From: Steroidobacteraceae bacterium
Lineage (GTDB): Bacteria > Pseudomonadota > Gammaproteobacteria > Steroidobacterales > Steroidobacteraceae
Direction: 5' to 3'
NCBI GenBank assembly: GCA_027531255.1
Contig: JAPZRU010000009.1
Location: 1-64,000, forward strand
DNA length: 64,000 nt
Shown here: positions 33,784 to 43,779 of the stretch, piece after piece
Layout: every line of letters begins with the position of its first letter
How positions within the stretch are numbered: the first letter of the stretch is position 1
Notes under the pieces: model-generated
What the model was told of the DNA's origin: nothing
The model's database searches: none
The model's input: the letters and a program-made list of their open reading frames with translations, nothing else
Program-made: the position numbers and the translations under genes

Positions 33784-33859
33784 ACGACACGGGCCGGCCT
33801 GCAGGTCCGCGCAGGCGAGGCTGCGCGCGGCATGGCATCCTCCGCCAGGGAGGACGCCC

Positions 33860-34225
33860 ATGCCGAAACTGATCGTTCACCCGACCGTGATTCCCTCGGT
33901 AGGAACCCGGCCCAAGCGCATCGAGGAGTTCGTCGGCCGCGTGAACAGCGGCACGGCGGTCGTCAGCATCGCTCGCATGCAGAGCCCGGCCGGATGGGTC
34001 GAGCCCGGCCAGCGACCGGAATTCGACGAGTACACCCTCGTGCTGCAGGGGCGGTTGCGGCTCGAGAGCGAAGGCGGCGGCACGCTCGACGTCCGGGCGG
34101 GCCAGGCCGTCATCGTGCCGGCCGGCGAGTGGGTGCGCTATTCGACGCCGGAGCCGGAAGGGGCGGAGTACGTCGCCGTATGCCTGCCGGCGTTCGCGCC
34201 CGACACGGTGCACCGCGACGCCTGA
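33860..34225 (+). CDS. Cupin-fold protein of unknown function
   Basis: 121 residues. A single cupin barrel: PGQRPEFDEYTLVLQGRLRLE is cupin motif 1-like and GQAVIVPAGEWVRYSTPEPEGAEY is motif 2-like. The usual metal-binding His pair is not clear: motif 1 has Glu/Asp (EFDEY) where HxH is common, so metal binding is uncertain. It starts at ATG 33860 with GGAGG. No operon partner identifies its substrate. Confidence 0.75.
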   Translation: MPKLIVHPTVIPSVGTRPKRIEEFVGRVNSGTAVVSIARMQSPAGWVEPGQRPEFDEYTLVLQGRLRLESEGGGTLDVRAGQAVIVPAGEWVRYSTPEPEGAEYVAVCLPAFAPDTVHRDA

Positions 34226-34262
34226 CCGGCCGCGCGCGGTCCTGCGGCGCGTCGGGCGGGTC

Positions 34263-35096
34263 TCAGTGCAGCAGCGCGGCCATGCGGCGACGGTAGCGCG
34301 TCGCGAGGTCGCTGCCGTCGCCCAGCAGTCGGAACGCCGCGCGCAACGTGCGCTGCGCGGCGCCGTCGCCGTAGCGCGGCGCCTCGCGCATCACGCCGAG
34401 CCAGCCTTCGAGCGCGGCTTCGTGTTCGCCGCCGAAGAACTGCCGCGCGGCGGCCGCGAGCCGTGCGCCCACCGGATCCGCGGCGTCCACGGTGGCTGCA
34501 CGCGCGATCTCGAGCCGCGCACGCCGCCCCTCCAGCGCCGTGTCGCCCTCGCGGCTGACCGGCGCGTTCGCGAGCCTCGCGGCGGCGGCGTCGAGACGCC
34601 CGGCGTCGATCAGCACGTCCACGAGCGCGTCGAAGTGCGCCGGCCGGTCCGGCTCCGCGCTCGCCAGCCGCTCGAGCGTCGCGAGCGCCTCGTCGACGCG
34701 ACCGGCTCCGGCGGCGGCCACCGCGGTAGTCCGCTCGCGGTCGCTCTCGCGCTCGACGTGGGCGTCGAGCACGGTGCGCAGGACGCCCTCCGGCTGCGCG
34801 CCGATCACGGCGTCCACGACCTTGCCGTGGCGGAACACCGCGAGCGTCGGCAGGCTGCGGACGCCGTAGCGCGTCGCGAGTTCGGGCTCGGCATCGGTGT
34901 CGACCTTGGCGATCGTCGCCTGCCCGGCGTACGCCCCGGCGAGCCGCTCGAGCACCGGCGCCAGCGAGCGGCAGGGACCACACCAGGCTGCCCAGAAGTC
35001 CACGAGCACGGGTTCCCGCGCGGAGCGCTCCAGGACTTCCTGCGCGAACGTGGCGGTCGTGACGGTGAGCGGCGTGGCGACGGGCTGGGGACTCAT
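34263..35096 (-). CDS. cnoX: Thioredoxin-fold chaperedoxin, CnoX/YbbN type
   Basis: 277 residues. An N-terminal thioredoxin domain (about 12-115) carries the intact CGPC active site in [14 protein letters not shown], followed by [20 protein letters not shown] with the cis-Pro. The C-terminal half is helical and TPR-like ([38 protein letters not shown]). E. coli CnoX has lost one Cys and acts as a holdase; this one keeps both, so it may also be redox-active. The start is ATG 35096. Confidence 0.88.
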   Translation of the reverse strand: MSPQPVATPLTVTTATFAQEVLERSAREPVLVDFWAAWCGPCRSLAPVLERLAGAYAGQATIAKVDTDAEPELATRYGVRSLPTLAVFRHGKVVDAVIGAQPEGVLRTVLDAHVERESDRERTTAVAAAGAGRVDEALATLERLASAEPDRPAHFDALVDVLIDAGRLDAAAARLANAPVSREGDTALEGRRARLEIARAATVDAADPVGARLAAAARQFFGGEHEAALEGWLGVMREAPRYGDGAAQRTLRAAFRLLGDGSDLATRYRRRMAALLH

Positions 35097-35268
35097 GGCG
35101 GCGTCTCGGTGCGGAGCGCGCAAGATCGGGGCGGCCGCCGCATTCGTCAAGCGTCCGGCGGCAACGCTGCGTAGACTCGCGCGCGGTCGACGGCAGCTGC
35201 CCACGGACGGGTGCGGTCGATGACGCAGCAGGCGAGGTTCGACACCTGCGATCCCATCGGAGTCCGCC

Positions 35269-35697
35269 GTGCCACGCCCCGAAACTCCCGCGCTGACCGT
35301 CGACGTCGTGATCGAACTGCTCGACCAGCCGGCGCATCCGATCGTGCTCGTCGAACGCCGCTACCCGCCGCCGGGGTGGGCGCTGCCCGGTGGCTTCGTG
35401 GACGTGGGCGAGACGGTGGAGGCGGCCGCGGTTCGCGAAGCGCGCGAGGAGACTGGCCTCGACGTCGAGCTCGTCGCGCTGCTCGGCGTCTACTCGGACC
35501 CGGCCCGCGATCCGCGCGGACACACGGCCAGCGTGGTCTACGTCGGGCGTGCGCGCGGCCGTCCCCAGGCCGCCGACGACGCGAAGAACGTGCAGGCGGT
35601 CGATCCCGGGACGCCGCCACCGCTGGCGTTCGACCACGCACGGATCCTCGCGGACTACCGCGCGTGGCGCGCGGCGCAGCACACGGCCGGCCGCTGA
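35269..35697 (+). CDS. Nudix hydrolase
   Basis: 142 residues. The Nudix box [28 protein letters not shown] is present in full (quoted in two parts: [13 protein letters not shown] and [14 protein letters not shown]), with the Glu residues that bind Mg2+. Preceding strands ([26 protein letters not shown]) fit the fold. Nudix enzymes cleave nucleoside diphosphates linked to other groups; the substrate here is unknown. It starts at ATG or GTG near 35269 and converges on the Lrp-type gene. Confidence 0.92.
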   Translation: MPRPETPALTVDVVIELLDQPAHPIVLVERRYPPPGWALPGGFVDVGETVEAAAVREAREETGLDVELVALLGVYSDPARDPRGHTASVVYVGRARGRPQAADDAKNVQAVDPGTPPPLAFDHARILADYRAWRAAQHTAGR

Positions 35698-35704
35698 GCG
35701 GCCG

Positions 35705-36172
35705 TCAATCCGCCAGCGGCACCTCGCGGGTCGCCTTCACTTCCTCCATCACCACGTAGGTGTGGGTCTGCTGCACGCCGGGCAGCGCGGCCAGCTCTTC
35801 GAGGAAGCCGCGGTACGCGGCCATGTCGCGGACCCGCACCTTCAGCAGGTAGTCGAAGCCGCCCGCCACCATGTGGCACTCCTGCACGGGCGCGAGCGGC
35901 AGGATGGCGTCGCGGAAGCGATTGAAGACGTCGGGCGTGGTGCGGTCGAGCTGGATCTCGACGAACGCGAGCAGCGCGCAGCCGAGCCGCACGGGATCGA
36001 GTTCGGCCGCATAGCCCCGGATGTAGCCGTCGCGCTCGAGCCGGCGCACGCGCTCGAGGCAGGGCGTGGCCGAGAGATGCACCCGGCGCGCGAGCTCGGC
36101 GATCGACAGGCGGCCGTCGGCCTGCAGCAGCGCCAGCAGGCGGCGGTCGGTGCGGTCCAGCGGCGTGGGCAA
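35705..36172 (-). CDS. Lrp/AsnC-family regulator, likely controller of putA
   Basis: 155 residues. An N-terminal winged helix-turn-helix (LDRTDRRLLALLQADGRLSI, LARRVHLSATPCLERVRRLE) is followed by a RAM/AsnC ligand domain (about 70-150; VQECHMVAGGFDYLLKVRV). This is the standard length and layout of Lrp-type regulators that form octamers and sense amino acids. Divergent from putA with about 104 bp between starts, an arrangement seen for proline-responsive Lrp homologues. Proline as the effector is inferred from context only. Confidence 0.9.
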   Translation of the reverse strand: MPTPLDRTDRRLLALLQADGRLSIAELARRVHLSATPCLERVRRLERDGYIRGYAAELDPVRLGCALLAFVEIQLDRTTPDVFNRFRDAILPLAPVQECHMVAGGFDYLLKVRVRDMAAYRGFLEELAALPGVQQTHTYVVMEEVKATREVPLAD

Positions 36173-36216
36173 GGCGGCTCTCCGGGTAGTGGAGTCATCT
36201 ACAAGATACGGTGCGG

Positions 36217-36233
36217 ATAGTGAGAAGCACTAT
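36217..36233. promoter_or_regulatory. Perfect inverted repeat between the Lrp-type gene and putA
   Basis: ATAGTG (36217-36222) and CACTAT (36228-36233) are exact complements around AGAAG. The region is A+T-rich compared with the rest of the window. A -10-like TAGAGT lies at 36245-36250, so the repeat would overlap the -35 region of putA. Lrp-type regulators bind such sites, so this is the best candidate operator for the divergent regulator. Confidence 0.55.
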
Positions 36234-36276
36234 TCGTCGGTCGCTAGAGTAGCGCATCCGACGAACCGGAGCCCCG

Positions 36277-39200
36277 ATGAACGACTTCGCGCGCCCCCCC
36301 GGATCCGCCTTCCAGACCCCCGTCGGCGCGGCCATCGACCGTGCCTGGCTCGCCGACGAAGGCGAGTGCATCGCGACGCTCCTGCCGCTCGCGCGGCTGT
36401 CGGCAGCCGACCGCGAGCGGGTGCAGGCCCGCGCGGTCGCGCTGGTCGAGCGCGTGCGGGCCGAGCGCACGCAGCGTTCCGGCATGGACGCGTTCCTGCG
36501 CGAGTACGACCTCGGCTCCCAGGAGGGCGTGATCCTGATGTGCCTCGCCGAGGCACTGCTGCGGATACCGGACGCGGACACGGCCGACCGGCTGATCGCG
36601 GACAAGATCGCCGCGGGCGACTGGGCCTCGCACCTCACGGACGGCGGTTCGCTGTTCGTGAACGCATCGACCTGGGGACTGATGCTGACCGGGCGCCTCG
36701 TGCAGCCGGATGCGCAGGCACTGCGCGATCCGGGCGGCTTCGTGCGGCGGCTCGCGGCGCGCGTGGGCGAACCCGTCGTGCGCACGGCGCTCCGCCAGGC
36801 GATGCGCATCATGGGGCACCAGTTCGTGATGGGCCGCACGATCGACGAGGCGCTCGATCGCTCGCGCGACGGCGCCAACGCGCGCTACCGGCACTCTTTC
36901 GACATGCTCGGCGAGGCGGCGCTTACCACGCGCGACGCCGAGCGGTACCTGGCCGCGTATGGCGCGGCGATCGACGCGCTCGGCCGCGCCGCCGACCGCT
37001 ACTCGCCCGACGACCGGCCGAGCATCTCGGTGAAGCTCTCCGCGCTCCACCCGCGCTACGAGTATGCGAAGCGCGAGCGCGTGCTGGCGGAACTGGGCCC
37101 GCGCCTGAACTCGCTCGCGCGCCGGGCCGCCGGCGTCGGCATCCCGCTGACCGTCGATGCGGAGGAGGCGGATCGCCTCGAGATCTCGCTCGAACTGCTG
37201 GACGGGCTGCTCTCCGATCCGGCGCTGGACGGCTGGGACGGGCTCGGGCTCGCGGTACAGGCCTACCAGAAGCGCGGGCCCGACGTGATCCGCTGGCTCG
37301 CGTCGCGGGCCGCGGCGACGCGCCGCCGGCTCAACGTGCGGCTCGTGAAGGGTGCCTACTGGGACAGCGAGATCAAGCGGGCGCAGGAGCGCGGCCTGCC
37401 GGGCTATCCCGTGTACACGCGCAAGGTGAACACGGACGTCGCGTATCTCGCATGCGCGCGGCTGCTGCTGGACGCGGGCGACCGGATCTACCCGCAGTTC
37501 GCCACGCACAACGCGCACACCGTGGCGACGATACTCGAGACGGCGCGGGGCAGCCCGTTCGAGTTCCAGCGACTGCACGGCATGGGCGAGGAACTGTACG
37601 GCGTGGTCACGGACCCGGCCGGCGGCGGTGCGCCGTGCCGCGTCTACGCGCCGGTCGGCTCGCACGAGGACCTGCTGCCGTACCTCGTGCGGCGGCTGCT
37701 GGAGAACGGCGCGAACACCTCGTTCGTCAATCGCATCGTCGACGCGCGGCTACCGGCCGCCGAGATCGCGGCCGACCCGGTCGCGGCGGTCGAGGCGCTC
37801 GCCGTCGTGGCGCACCAGCGGATTCCGCTGCCGCCGCGCCTGTACGGCGAGGAGCGGCCCAACTCGGCGGGCGCGAATCTCGCGGACGGGCGCGAGCTCG
37901 AGGCGCTCGCGCGTGCGTGCGCGGCCGCGCTCCCTGCGCCGCGCGCGGCCGGACCGCTCGTGGGCGGCCGCGACGGCGAGGGCCACGGCAGCGCGATCGA
38001 GATCCGCAGCCCGGCCGAGCGCACGCGGCTCGTAGGTTGGGTCCGCGAAGCGGGCGACGCGGACGTCGAGCGGGCGCTCGCGTCGGCGCACGCAGCGTTC
38101 CCCGCGTGGGACCGCACGCCGGCCGCCGATCGCGCCGCGACGCTGGAGCGCGCCGCCGACGCGTTCGAGGCGCGCCGCGCCGAGCTGGTCGCGCTGTGCG
38201 TGCGCGAGGCCGGCAAGTCGATCCCCGACTCGATCGCCGAGGTGCGCGAGGCCGTGGACTTCCTGCGCTACTACGCCGCGGAGACCCGCGCGAAGTTCGC
38301 GCACGGCACGCGCCTGCCCGGGCCGACCGGCGAGTCGAACGAGCTGTGGCTGCGCGGGCGCGGCGTGTTCGCCTGCATCAGCCCGTGGAACTTCCCGCTC
38401 GCGATCTTCACCGGCCAGGTCGCGGCCGCGCTCGCGGCCGGCAATGCCGTGATCGCCAAGCCCGCGGAGCAGACCCCGCTGGTCGCGCACGCGGCGGTGC
38501 GCCTGCTGCTCGACGCGGGCGTGCCCCCGGAGGTGCTGCACTTCCTGCCGGGCGACGGCCTGCGCGTCGGCGCAAGGCTCGTCGCCGATCCGCGGCTGGC
38601 CGGCGTCGCGTTCACCGGCTCGACCGCGACCGCGCACGCGATCGCCCGCACGCTGGCGGGTCGGGACGGCCCGATCGCCACGCTGATCGCCGAGACGGGC
38701 GGCCAGAACGCGATGATCGTCGACAGCTCCGCGCTGCCGGAGCAGGTCGTCAACGACGCCGTGCTGTCCGGCTTCAACAGCGCGGGTCAGCGCTGCTCCG
38801 CGCTGCGCGTGCTGTGCTTGCAGGAAGAGATCGCGCCGCGCGTGATGGAGCTTCTCGCCGGCGCGATGGACGAGCTCGCCATCGGCGATCCCGCCTGGCT
38901 CGCGACGGACGTGGGCCCGGTGATCGACGCCGAGGCGCTGGCGACGCTCGAGTCGCACGCCGCCTCGATCGTGCGCGGCGCGCGCTGGTCGCACCGCTGC
39001 GCCCGGCCGAGCGGCCTGCCGGACGGGTACTACTTCCCACCGCTGGCGGTCGAGATCGATCGCCTCGACGTGCTGGAGCGGGAGGTGTTCGGGCCCGTCG
39101 TGCACGTGCTCCGGTGGCGCGCGCGCGATCTCGACGCGCTGCTCGACGCGATCGCCGGGACCCGCTACGGACTGACGCTGGGGCTCCACACGCGGCTCGA

Positions 39201-39435
39201 TTCCACGGTCGAGCGCGTGCGCAGCCGCGCGCGTGTCGGCAACGTCTACGTGAACCGCAACATGATCGGTGCGGTGGTCGGCGTGCAGCCGTTCGGTGGC
39301 TTCGGCCTGTCGGGCACCGGGCCGAAGGCCGGTGGCCCGCACTACCTGGCGCGATTCGCGACCGAGCAGACGGTGACCGTGAACACCGCGGCGGTGGGCG
39401 GCAACGCTTCGCTGCTGGCGCTCGGGGAGGGCTAG
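36277..39435 (+). CDS. putA: Bifunctional proline dehydrogenase / glutamate-semialdehyde dehydrogenase PutA
   Basis: 1052 residues. It oxidises proline to pyrroline-5-carboxylate (FAD) and then to glutamate (NAD+). The proline dehydrogenase barrel spans about 150-470 (SIKL-type core, LVKGAYWDSEIKRAQ near 355). The aldehyde dehydrogenase domain spans about 530-1030, with FACISPWNFPLAIFTGQ, LIAETGGQN and the catalytic Cys840 in NSAGQRCSAL. No ribbon-helix-helix domain is seen at the N-terminus, so unlike E. coli PutA it is not a self-repressor; the divergent Lrp-type regulator would take that role. Electrons go to the respiratory chain. Confidence 0.96.
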   Translation: MNDFARPPGSAFQTPVGAAIDRAWLADEGECIATLLPLARLSAADRERVQARAVALVERVRAERTQRSGMDAFLREYDLGSQEGVILMCLAEALLRIPDADTADRLIADKIAAGDWASHLTDGGSLFVNASTWGLMLTGRLVQPDAQALRDPGGFVRRLAARVGEPVVRTALRQAMRIMGHQFVMGRTIDEALDRSRDGANARYRHSFDMLGEAALTTRDAERYLAAYGAAIDALGRAADRYSPDDRPSISVKLSALHPRYEYAKRERVLAELGPRLNSLARRAAGVGIPLTVDAEEADRLEISLELLDGLLSDPALDGWDGLGLAVQAYQKRGPDVIRWLASRAAATRRRLNVRLVKGAYWDSEIKRAQERGLPGYPVYTRKVNTDVAYLACARLLLDAGDRIYPQFATHNAHTVATILETARGSPFEFQRLHGMGEELYGVVTDPAGGGAPCRVYAPVGSHEDLLPYLVRRLLENGANTSFVNRIVDARLPAAEIAADPVAAVEALAVVAHQRIPLPPRLYGEERPNSAGANLADGRELEALARACAAALPAPRAAGPLVGGRDGEGHGSAIEIRSPAERTRLVGWVREAGDADVERALASAHAAFPAWDRTPAADRAATLERAADAFEARRAELVALCVREAGKSIPDSIAEVREAVDFLRYYAAETRAKFAHGTRLPGPTGESNELWLRGRGVFACISPWNFPLAIFTGQVAAALAAGNAVIAKPAEQTPLVAHAAVRLLLDAGVPPEVLHFLPGDGLRVGARLVADPRLAGVAFTGSTATAHAIARTLAGRDGPIATLIAETGGQNAMIVDSSALPEQVVNDAVLSGFNSAGQRCSALRVLCLQEEIAPRVMELLAGAMDELAIGDPAWLATDVGPVIDAEALATLESHAASIVRGARWSHRCARPSGLPDGYYFPPLAVEIDRLDVLEREVFGPVVHVLRWRARDLDALLDAIAGTRYGLTLGLHTRLDSTVERVRSRARVGNVYVNRNMIGAVVGVQPFGGFGLSGTGPKAGGPHYLARFATEQTVTVNTAAVGGNASLLALGEG

Positions 39436-39478
39436 CGCTCGCCCCGGACGGACACCCGCGGGGGCAGGCGCCCGGACC

Positions 39479-39755
39479 TCACGCGGTGCGCGGCTCCAGC
39501 GGCAGCGAGGCGACCACGTGGGCACCCCGCGGGTCGCGCGCGATCCCGAGCCGGCCGCCGAGTGCCCGCAGCCGCTCGGACGCGCCGAGGAGCCCGAGGC
39601 CGTCCGTGCGATCCAGCACGTCCGGTGCCAGGCCCGCGTGCTCGAGCGCGGGTGACCGGACCTCGTACGACAGGCTGCGCACCTGCGCGACCCCCCGCTG
39701 GGCGAGATCGGCGAGTCTCGCGAGCGCGCGCGTCTCCGGGTCCTGCGGAATTCCC
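39479..39755 (-). pseudogene. Histidine-kinase remnant with an internal deletion
   Basis: The last ~80 residues of a minus-strand frame combine two kinase pieces. ADLAQRGVAQVRSLSYEVRS resembles the second dimerisation helix of NarL-type (HisKA_3) kinases, and GLGLLGASERLRALGGRLGI is the G-box end of their ATPase domain, followed by a terminal strand (HVVASLPLE). The His helix, N- and D-boxes between them are absent. The frame enters from a different context upstream, so no separate start is evident. A gene reduced to its 3' part plus a deletion is the simplest reading; the left boundary at 39755 is approximate. Confidence 0.6.
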
Positions 39756-39789
39756 TGAAACCACGGTGCGCGGACCGCGGGTGCCGTCG

Positions 39790-40650
39790 TCAGCGTGACG
39801 CCAGTCGCGTGCCAGTCACCGGGATCGAGCGGCCTGCGAACTTCAGCGTGCCCTGGAGACGGTCGCCGTTCACCGCGGCTTCCAGGCTCCAGCGCGGCCC
39901 GCTCCGCGCGCCGAGTTCGAGCTCGACCCCGCGCAGGCGGCCCTCGGCGTCGAGCGGCGTCGCGGCGCCGGGCGCCGCCAGCTTGGCCGTGACGCGCTGG
40001 TGCGCCTGGGCGATCGACAGTCCGTACTCCGTGCCGTCCGGTCCGGCGAGTCGCCACTGACCCGCGGCCTGCGCCGGCACGATCCAGAGGTAGGCGGTGC
40101 CGACCGGGATGCGCACGGTTTCGTCGGCGCCCCAGTCGCCGAGGTGGTAGGCGTTCGAGACGATGCGCGTGCCGGGCCGCAGCTGGGCGAGTCGCGGGCG
40201 CAACCGCATGGTCAGTTCCGGCAGCAGGTACATCGTGACCACGCTCGCGTCGTCGAAGTCGAGCGCAAAGATGTCGCCGCGGACGAACTCGACGCGGCTG
40301 TCCACGCGCTCGGCGGTGGCGTAGCACTGCGCCAGCCGAACCATCCTGGCGTCGTACTCGATGCCCCGCGCCCGAGCGCGGAAGTCGCGCGCCGCCGCGA
40401 TCGCGATCTTGCCGTCGCCGGACCCGAGGTCGACCACCAGGTCGGCGGGCCGAACGTCCGCCATCTTCAGCATCCGCGCGGCGAGGGTCTCCGGGGTCGG
40501 GATCCAGATCACGTCCTTGCCGGACTGCGCGTAGGTGGGACGGAACTCGCGCTCGCACTCGGCGCGCGCCGCGGCGACGTCGGCTGCCGTCGCGGTCGCG
40601 CCGGCCAGCCAGCCGATCAGGGCTGCGGCGAGCGCGTGCTCCCGCGTCAT
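39790..40650 (-). CDS. Exported SAM-dependent methyltransferase
   Basis: 286 residues from ATG 40650. The N-terminus looks like a signal peptide (LAAALIGWLAGATATAAD). The Rossmann part then shows motif I (LVVDLGSGDGKIAIAAARDF), motif II (GIEYDARMV) and SAM-linked segments (FVRGDIFALDFDDASVVTM, RPGTRIVSNAYHLGDW). The last ~90 residues form a beta-rich extension that contains no known enzyme motif. Methyltransferases are normally cytoplasmic because SAM is, so a secreted or membrane-linked form is odd. It overlaps sixA by ATGA and ends the suf-linked run of genes. Substrate unknown. Confidence 0.7.
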   Translation of the reverse strand: MTREHALAAALIGWLAGATATAADVAAARAECEREFRPTYAQSGKDVIWIPTPETLAARMLKMADVRPADLVVDLGSGDGKIAIAAARDFRARARGIEYDARMVRLAQCYATAERVDSRVEFVRGDIFALDFDDASVVTMYLLPELTMRLRPRLAQLRPGTRIVSNAYHLGDWGADETVRIPVGTAYLWIVPAQAAGQWRLAGPDGTEYGLSIAQAHQRVTAKLAAPGAATPLDAEGRLRGVELELGARSGPRWSLEAAVNGDRLQGTLKFAGRSIPVTGTRLASR

Positions 40651-41144
40651 CCCGGCATCTCGAAGCGTTCGCGCTGGCACGTATCGCGCGCCAGGTCCAC
40701 CCATCGGTCCAGCCCGTACCGCATGGCGTACACGCCCGCGGTCGGCAACTCCACGCCGTCCTCGCCGCTCGCCCACGCAGCGAGGCGGCTGAGTCCCGGA
40801 TTGTGGCCGAAGATCATCACGTGCGACGCCTGCGGCGGCGACGCGCGCAGGATCGCCGACAGGGTTTCGCGCGTCGCCTCGTAGATACGGTCGTCGTGGC
40901 GGATCCGGTGCAGAGGGAAGCCGAGCGCCTTCGCGAACTCGCGCGCCGTCTCCGCGGCGCGATCCGCCGGACTCGTCAGCAGGTGATCGGGCGCCAGCCC
41001 GAGTTCCACGACGCGCTCGGCCATTTCGCGCGCCTCGCGGCGCCCGCGCTTGTCGAGGCTCCGCTCGAAGTCCTCCTGGCCCGAGGACCGCGCCTCGGCG
41101 TGCGCGTGGCGCACGATCGTCAGCCGCCTGCGCGGCGCGCTCAC
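40647..41144 (-). CDS. sixA: Phosphohistidine phosphatase SixA
   Basis: 165 residues. Histidine-phosphatase fold with the RHG-type motif in LTIVRHAHAEA near the N-terminus, ending in HVMIFGHNPGLSRLAAWA, which supplies the second catalytic His. SixA removes phosphate from His residues, in E. coli from NPr of the nitrogen PTS. GTG at 41144 overlaps the stop of the Rieske-type gene, so the pair is probably coupled. Confidence 0.9.
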   Translation of the reverse strand: MSAPRRRLTIVRHAHAEARSSGQEDFERSLDKRGRREAREMAERVVELGLAPDHLLTSPADRAAETAREFAKALGFPLHRIRHDDRIYEATRETLSAILRASPPQASHVMIFGHNPGLSRLAAWASGEDGVELPTAGVYAMRYGLDRWVDLARDTCQRERFEMPG

Positions 41145-41473
41145 GGTGCGCCGACCTCGAGCCGGCCGTCGCGCTCGCGGACGGCGTGACACGGCACGGG
41201 CTCGTAGGCCGGGGGCGTCAGCGCCGCGCCGGTCCTGAGGCAGAACCGCGCGCCGTGCCGCGTGCAGATCACCTCGGTGCCCTCGACCGGGCCGTCGGAG
41301 AGCGGGTTGCCGTCGTGCGTGCAGACGTCCTCGATCGCATACAGCTCGTCCTGCACGTTGTAGACGGCGACGAAGCGGCCGTCGACCTCGTAGACCCGAT
41401 GCTCGCCGCGCGGCACGTCGCCCGCCGGCGCCACGTCGACCCACGCGGCGGGTTCGGGAATCGCGCTCGCCAT
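41141..41473 (-). CDS. Rieske-type [2Fe-2S] ferredoxin
   Basis: 110 residues. The Rieske cluster ligands are CTHDGNPLSDGPV and CTRHGARFCLRTG, giving the C-x-H and C-x-x-H pairs. The compact size without a membrane anchor fits soluble Rieske ferredoxins (as in NirD or dioxygenase components). It starts at ATG 41473, overlapping the sufT stop by 1 nt. Its location directly after suf genes suggests it receives its cluster from this pathway or serves it as electron carrier; this is inference. Confidence 0.9.
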   Translation of the reverse strand: MASAIPEPAAWVDVAPAGDVPRGEHRVYEVDGRFVAVYNVQDELYAIEDVCTHDGNPLSDGPVEGTEVICTRHGARFCLRTGAALTPPAYEPVPCHAVRERDGRLEVGAP

Positions 41474-42024
41474 CACATCATCCCGGTCTGCAGGCGCGCC
41501 GCCTCGCTCATCATGTCCTGGCTCCACGGCGGGTCGAAGACGAGCTCGACGTCGGTGCTGCCGATCGTCGGGATGATCTCGAGCTTCTCCTTTACGTCCT
41601 GCACGAGCACGTCGCCCATGCCGCAACCCGGCGCGGTCAGCGTCATCCGCACCGCGACGTGCCGCGCGCCGTCGTCGCGCTTCGACAGTTCGCAGCTGTA
41701 GACGAGCCCGAGGTCCACGATGTTGATCGGGATCTCCGGATCGAAGCAGGTCTTCATCTGGTCCCAGACCAGCTTCTCGACGTCGGCGTCGGTCGCGTCG
41801 GGAGGCAGCTCGATCTTCGGCGGTGGTTCCTTGCCGATCGCCTCGGCGTCGTCGCCGGCGATCCGGAACAGGTTGCCCTCGACGTAGACCGTGAAGCTGC
41901 CGCCGAGCGCCTGCGTGATGTAGCCGACGCTGCCGGTCTTGAGCTTCACCTCGACGCCGGCCGGGATCAGCACCGCGCGGACGTCCCGCGACACGACGAT
42001 CGGTTCGTTCTCGTGGCGACGCAT
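41473..42024 (-). CDS. sufT: Fe-S assembly factor SufT (MIP18/DUF59 type)
   Basis: 183 residues. The second half is the MIP18/DUF59 domain: VWDQMKTCFDPEIPINIVDLG and TLTAPGCGMGDVLVQDV, with the conserved Cys residues. The N-terminal half (VLIPAGVEVKLKTGSVGYI) is the SufT-specific extension. SufT aids Fe-S protein maturation under iron limitation or high demand. ATG 42024 is chosen; a GTG at 42030 overlapping the sufU stop is also possible. Confidence 0.9.
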   Translation of the reverse strand: MRRHENEPIVVSRDVRAVLIPAGVEVKLKTGSVGYITQALGGSFTVYVEGNLFRIAGDDAEAIGKEPPPKIELPPDATDADVEKLVWDQMKTCFDPEIPINIVDLGLVYSCELSKRDDGARHVAVRMTLTAPGCGMGDVLVQDVKEKLEIIPTIGSTDVELVFDPPWSQDMMSEAARLQTGMM

Positions 42025-42026
42025 GC

Positions 42027-42470
42027 TCACTCCGTGGAAACCGGCGCGACGCCGCCCTCGAGTGCGGCGTTCAGCGTGTGCCAGCACAGGCTCGCGCACT
42101 TCACGCGCGCCGGGAATTCGCGCACGCCCTGCAGCGCCGCGAGCTTGCCGAGCGACGGCGGCGAGGGTGCGTCCTGCCTGGTCAGCAGGTCGTGCACCTG
42201 CTCGTAGAGCGCGTTCGCATCGGCGCGCGAACGGCCCTTCACGGCCTCGCTCATCAGCGAGGCCGAAGCCACCGAGATCGCGCAGCCCTTGCCCTCGAAG
42301 CGCAGGTCGCGGATCACGTCGCCGTCGAGTTCGACGTAGACGGTCAGCTGGTCGCCGCACAGGGGATTGTGACCGCGCGCCTCGTGGGCGGGCGGGGGCA
42401 GCGTCCCGAAATTCCGGGGGCGCTTGTTGTGATCGAGGATCACGTCGCGGTAGAGGTCTTTCAGGTCCAC
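42027..42470 (-). CDS. sufU: SUF scaffold / sulfur-transfer protein SufU
   Basis: 147 residues, IscU/NifU-like fold. The expected ligands are Cys38 in HNPLCGDQLTVYV, Cys63 in GKGCAISVAS and Cys125 in RVKCASLCWHTL. SufU accepts sulfur from SufS in Gram-positives; in this operon type it is found with SufT and SufS. It starts at ATG 42470, with a 64-nt gap to sufS. Confidence 0.93.
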   Translation of the reverse strand: MDLKDLYRDVILDHNKRPRNFGTLPPPAHEARGHNPLCGDQLTVYVELDGDVIRDLRFEGKGCAISVASASLMSEAVKGRSRADANALYEQVHDLLTRQDAPSPPSLGKLAALQGVREFPARVKCASLCWHTLNAALEGGVAPVSTE

Positions 42471-42534
42471 GGTGAAGTCGGTCGTTGCTGCGGTCGCGGC
42501 CGACGGCGGGGCCGGCCGGCGTTCCGATGGAGGC

Positions 42535-43778
<1,244 letters not shown>

Positions 43779-43779
<1 letters not shown>

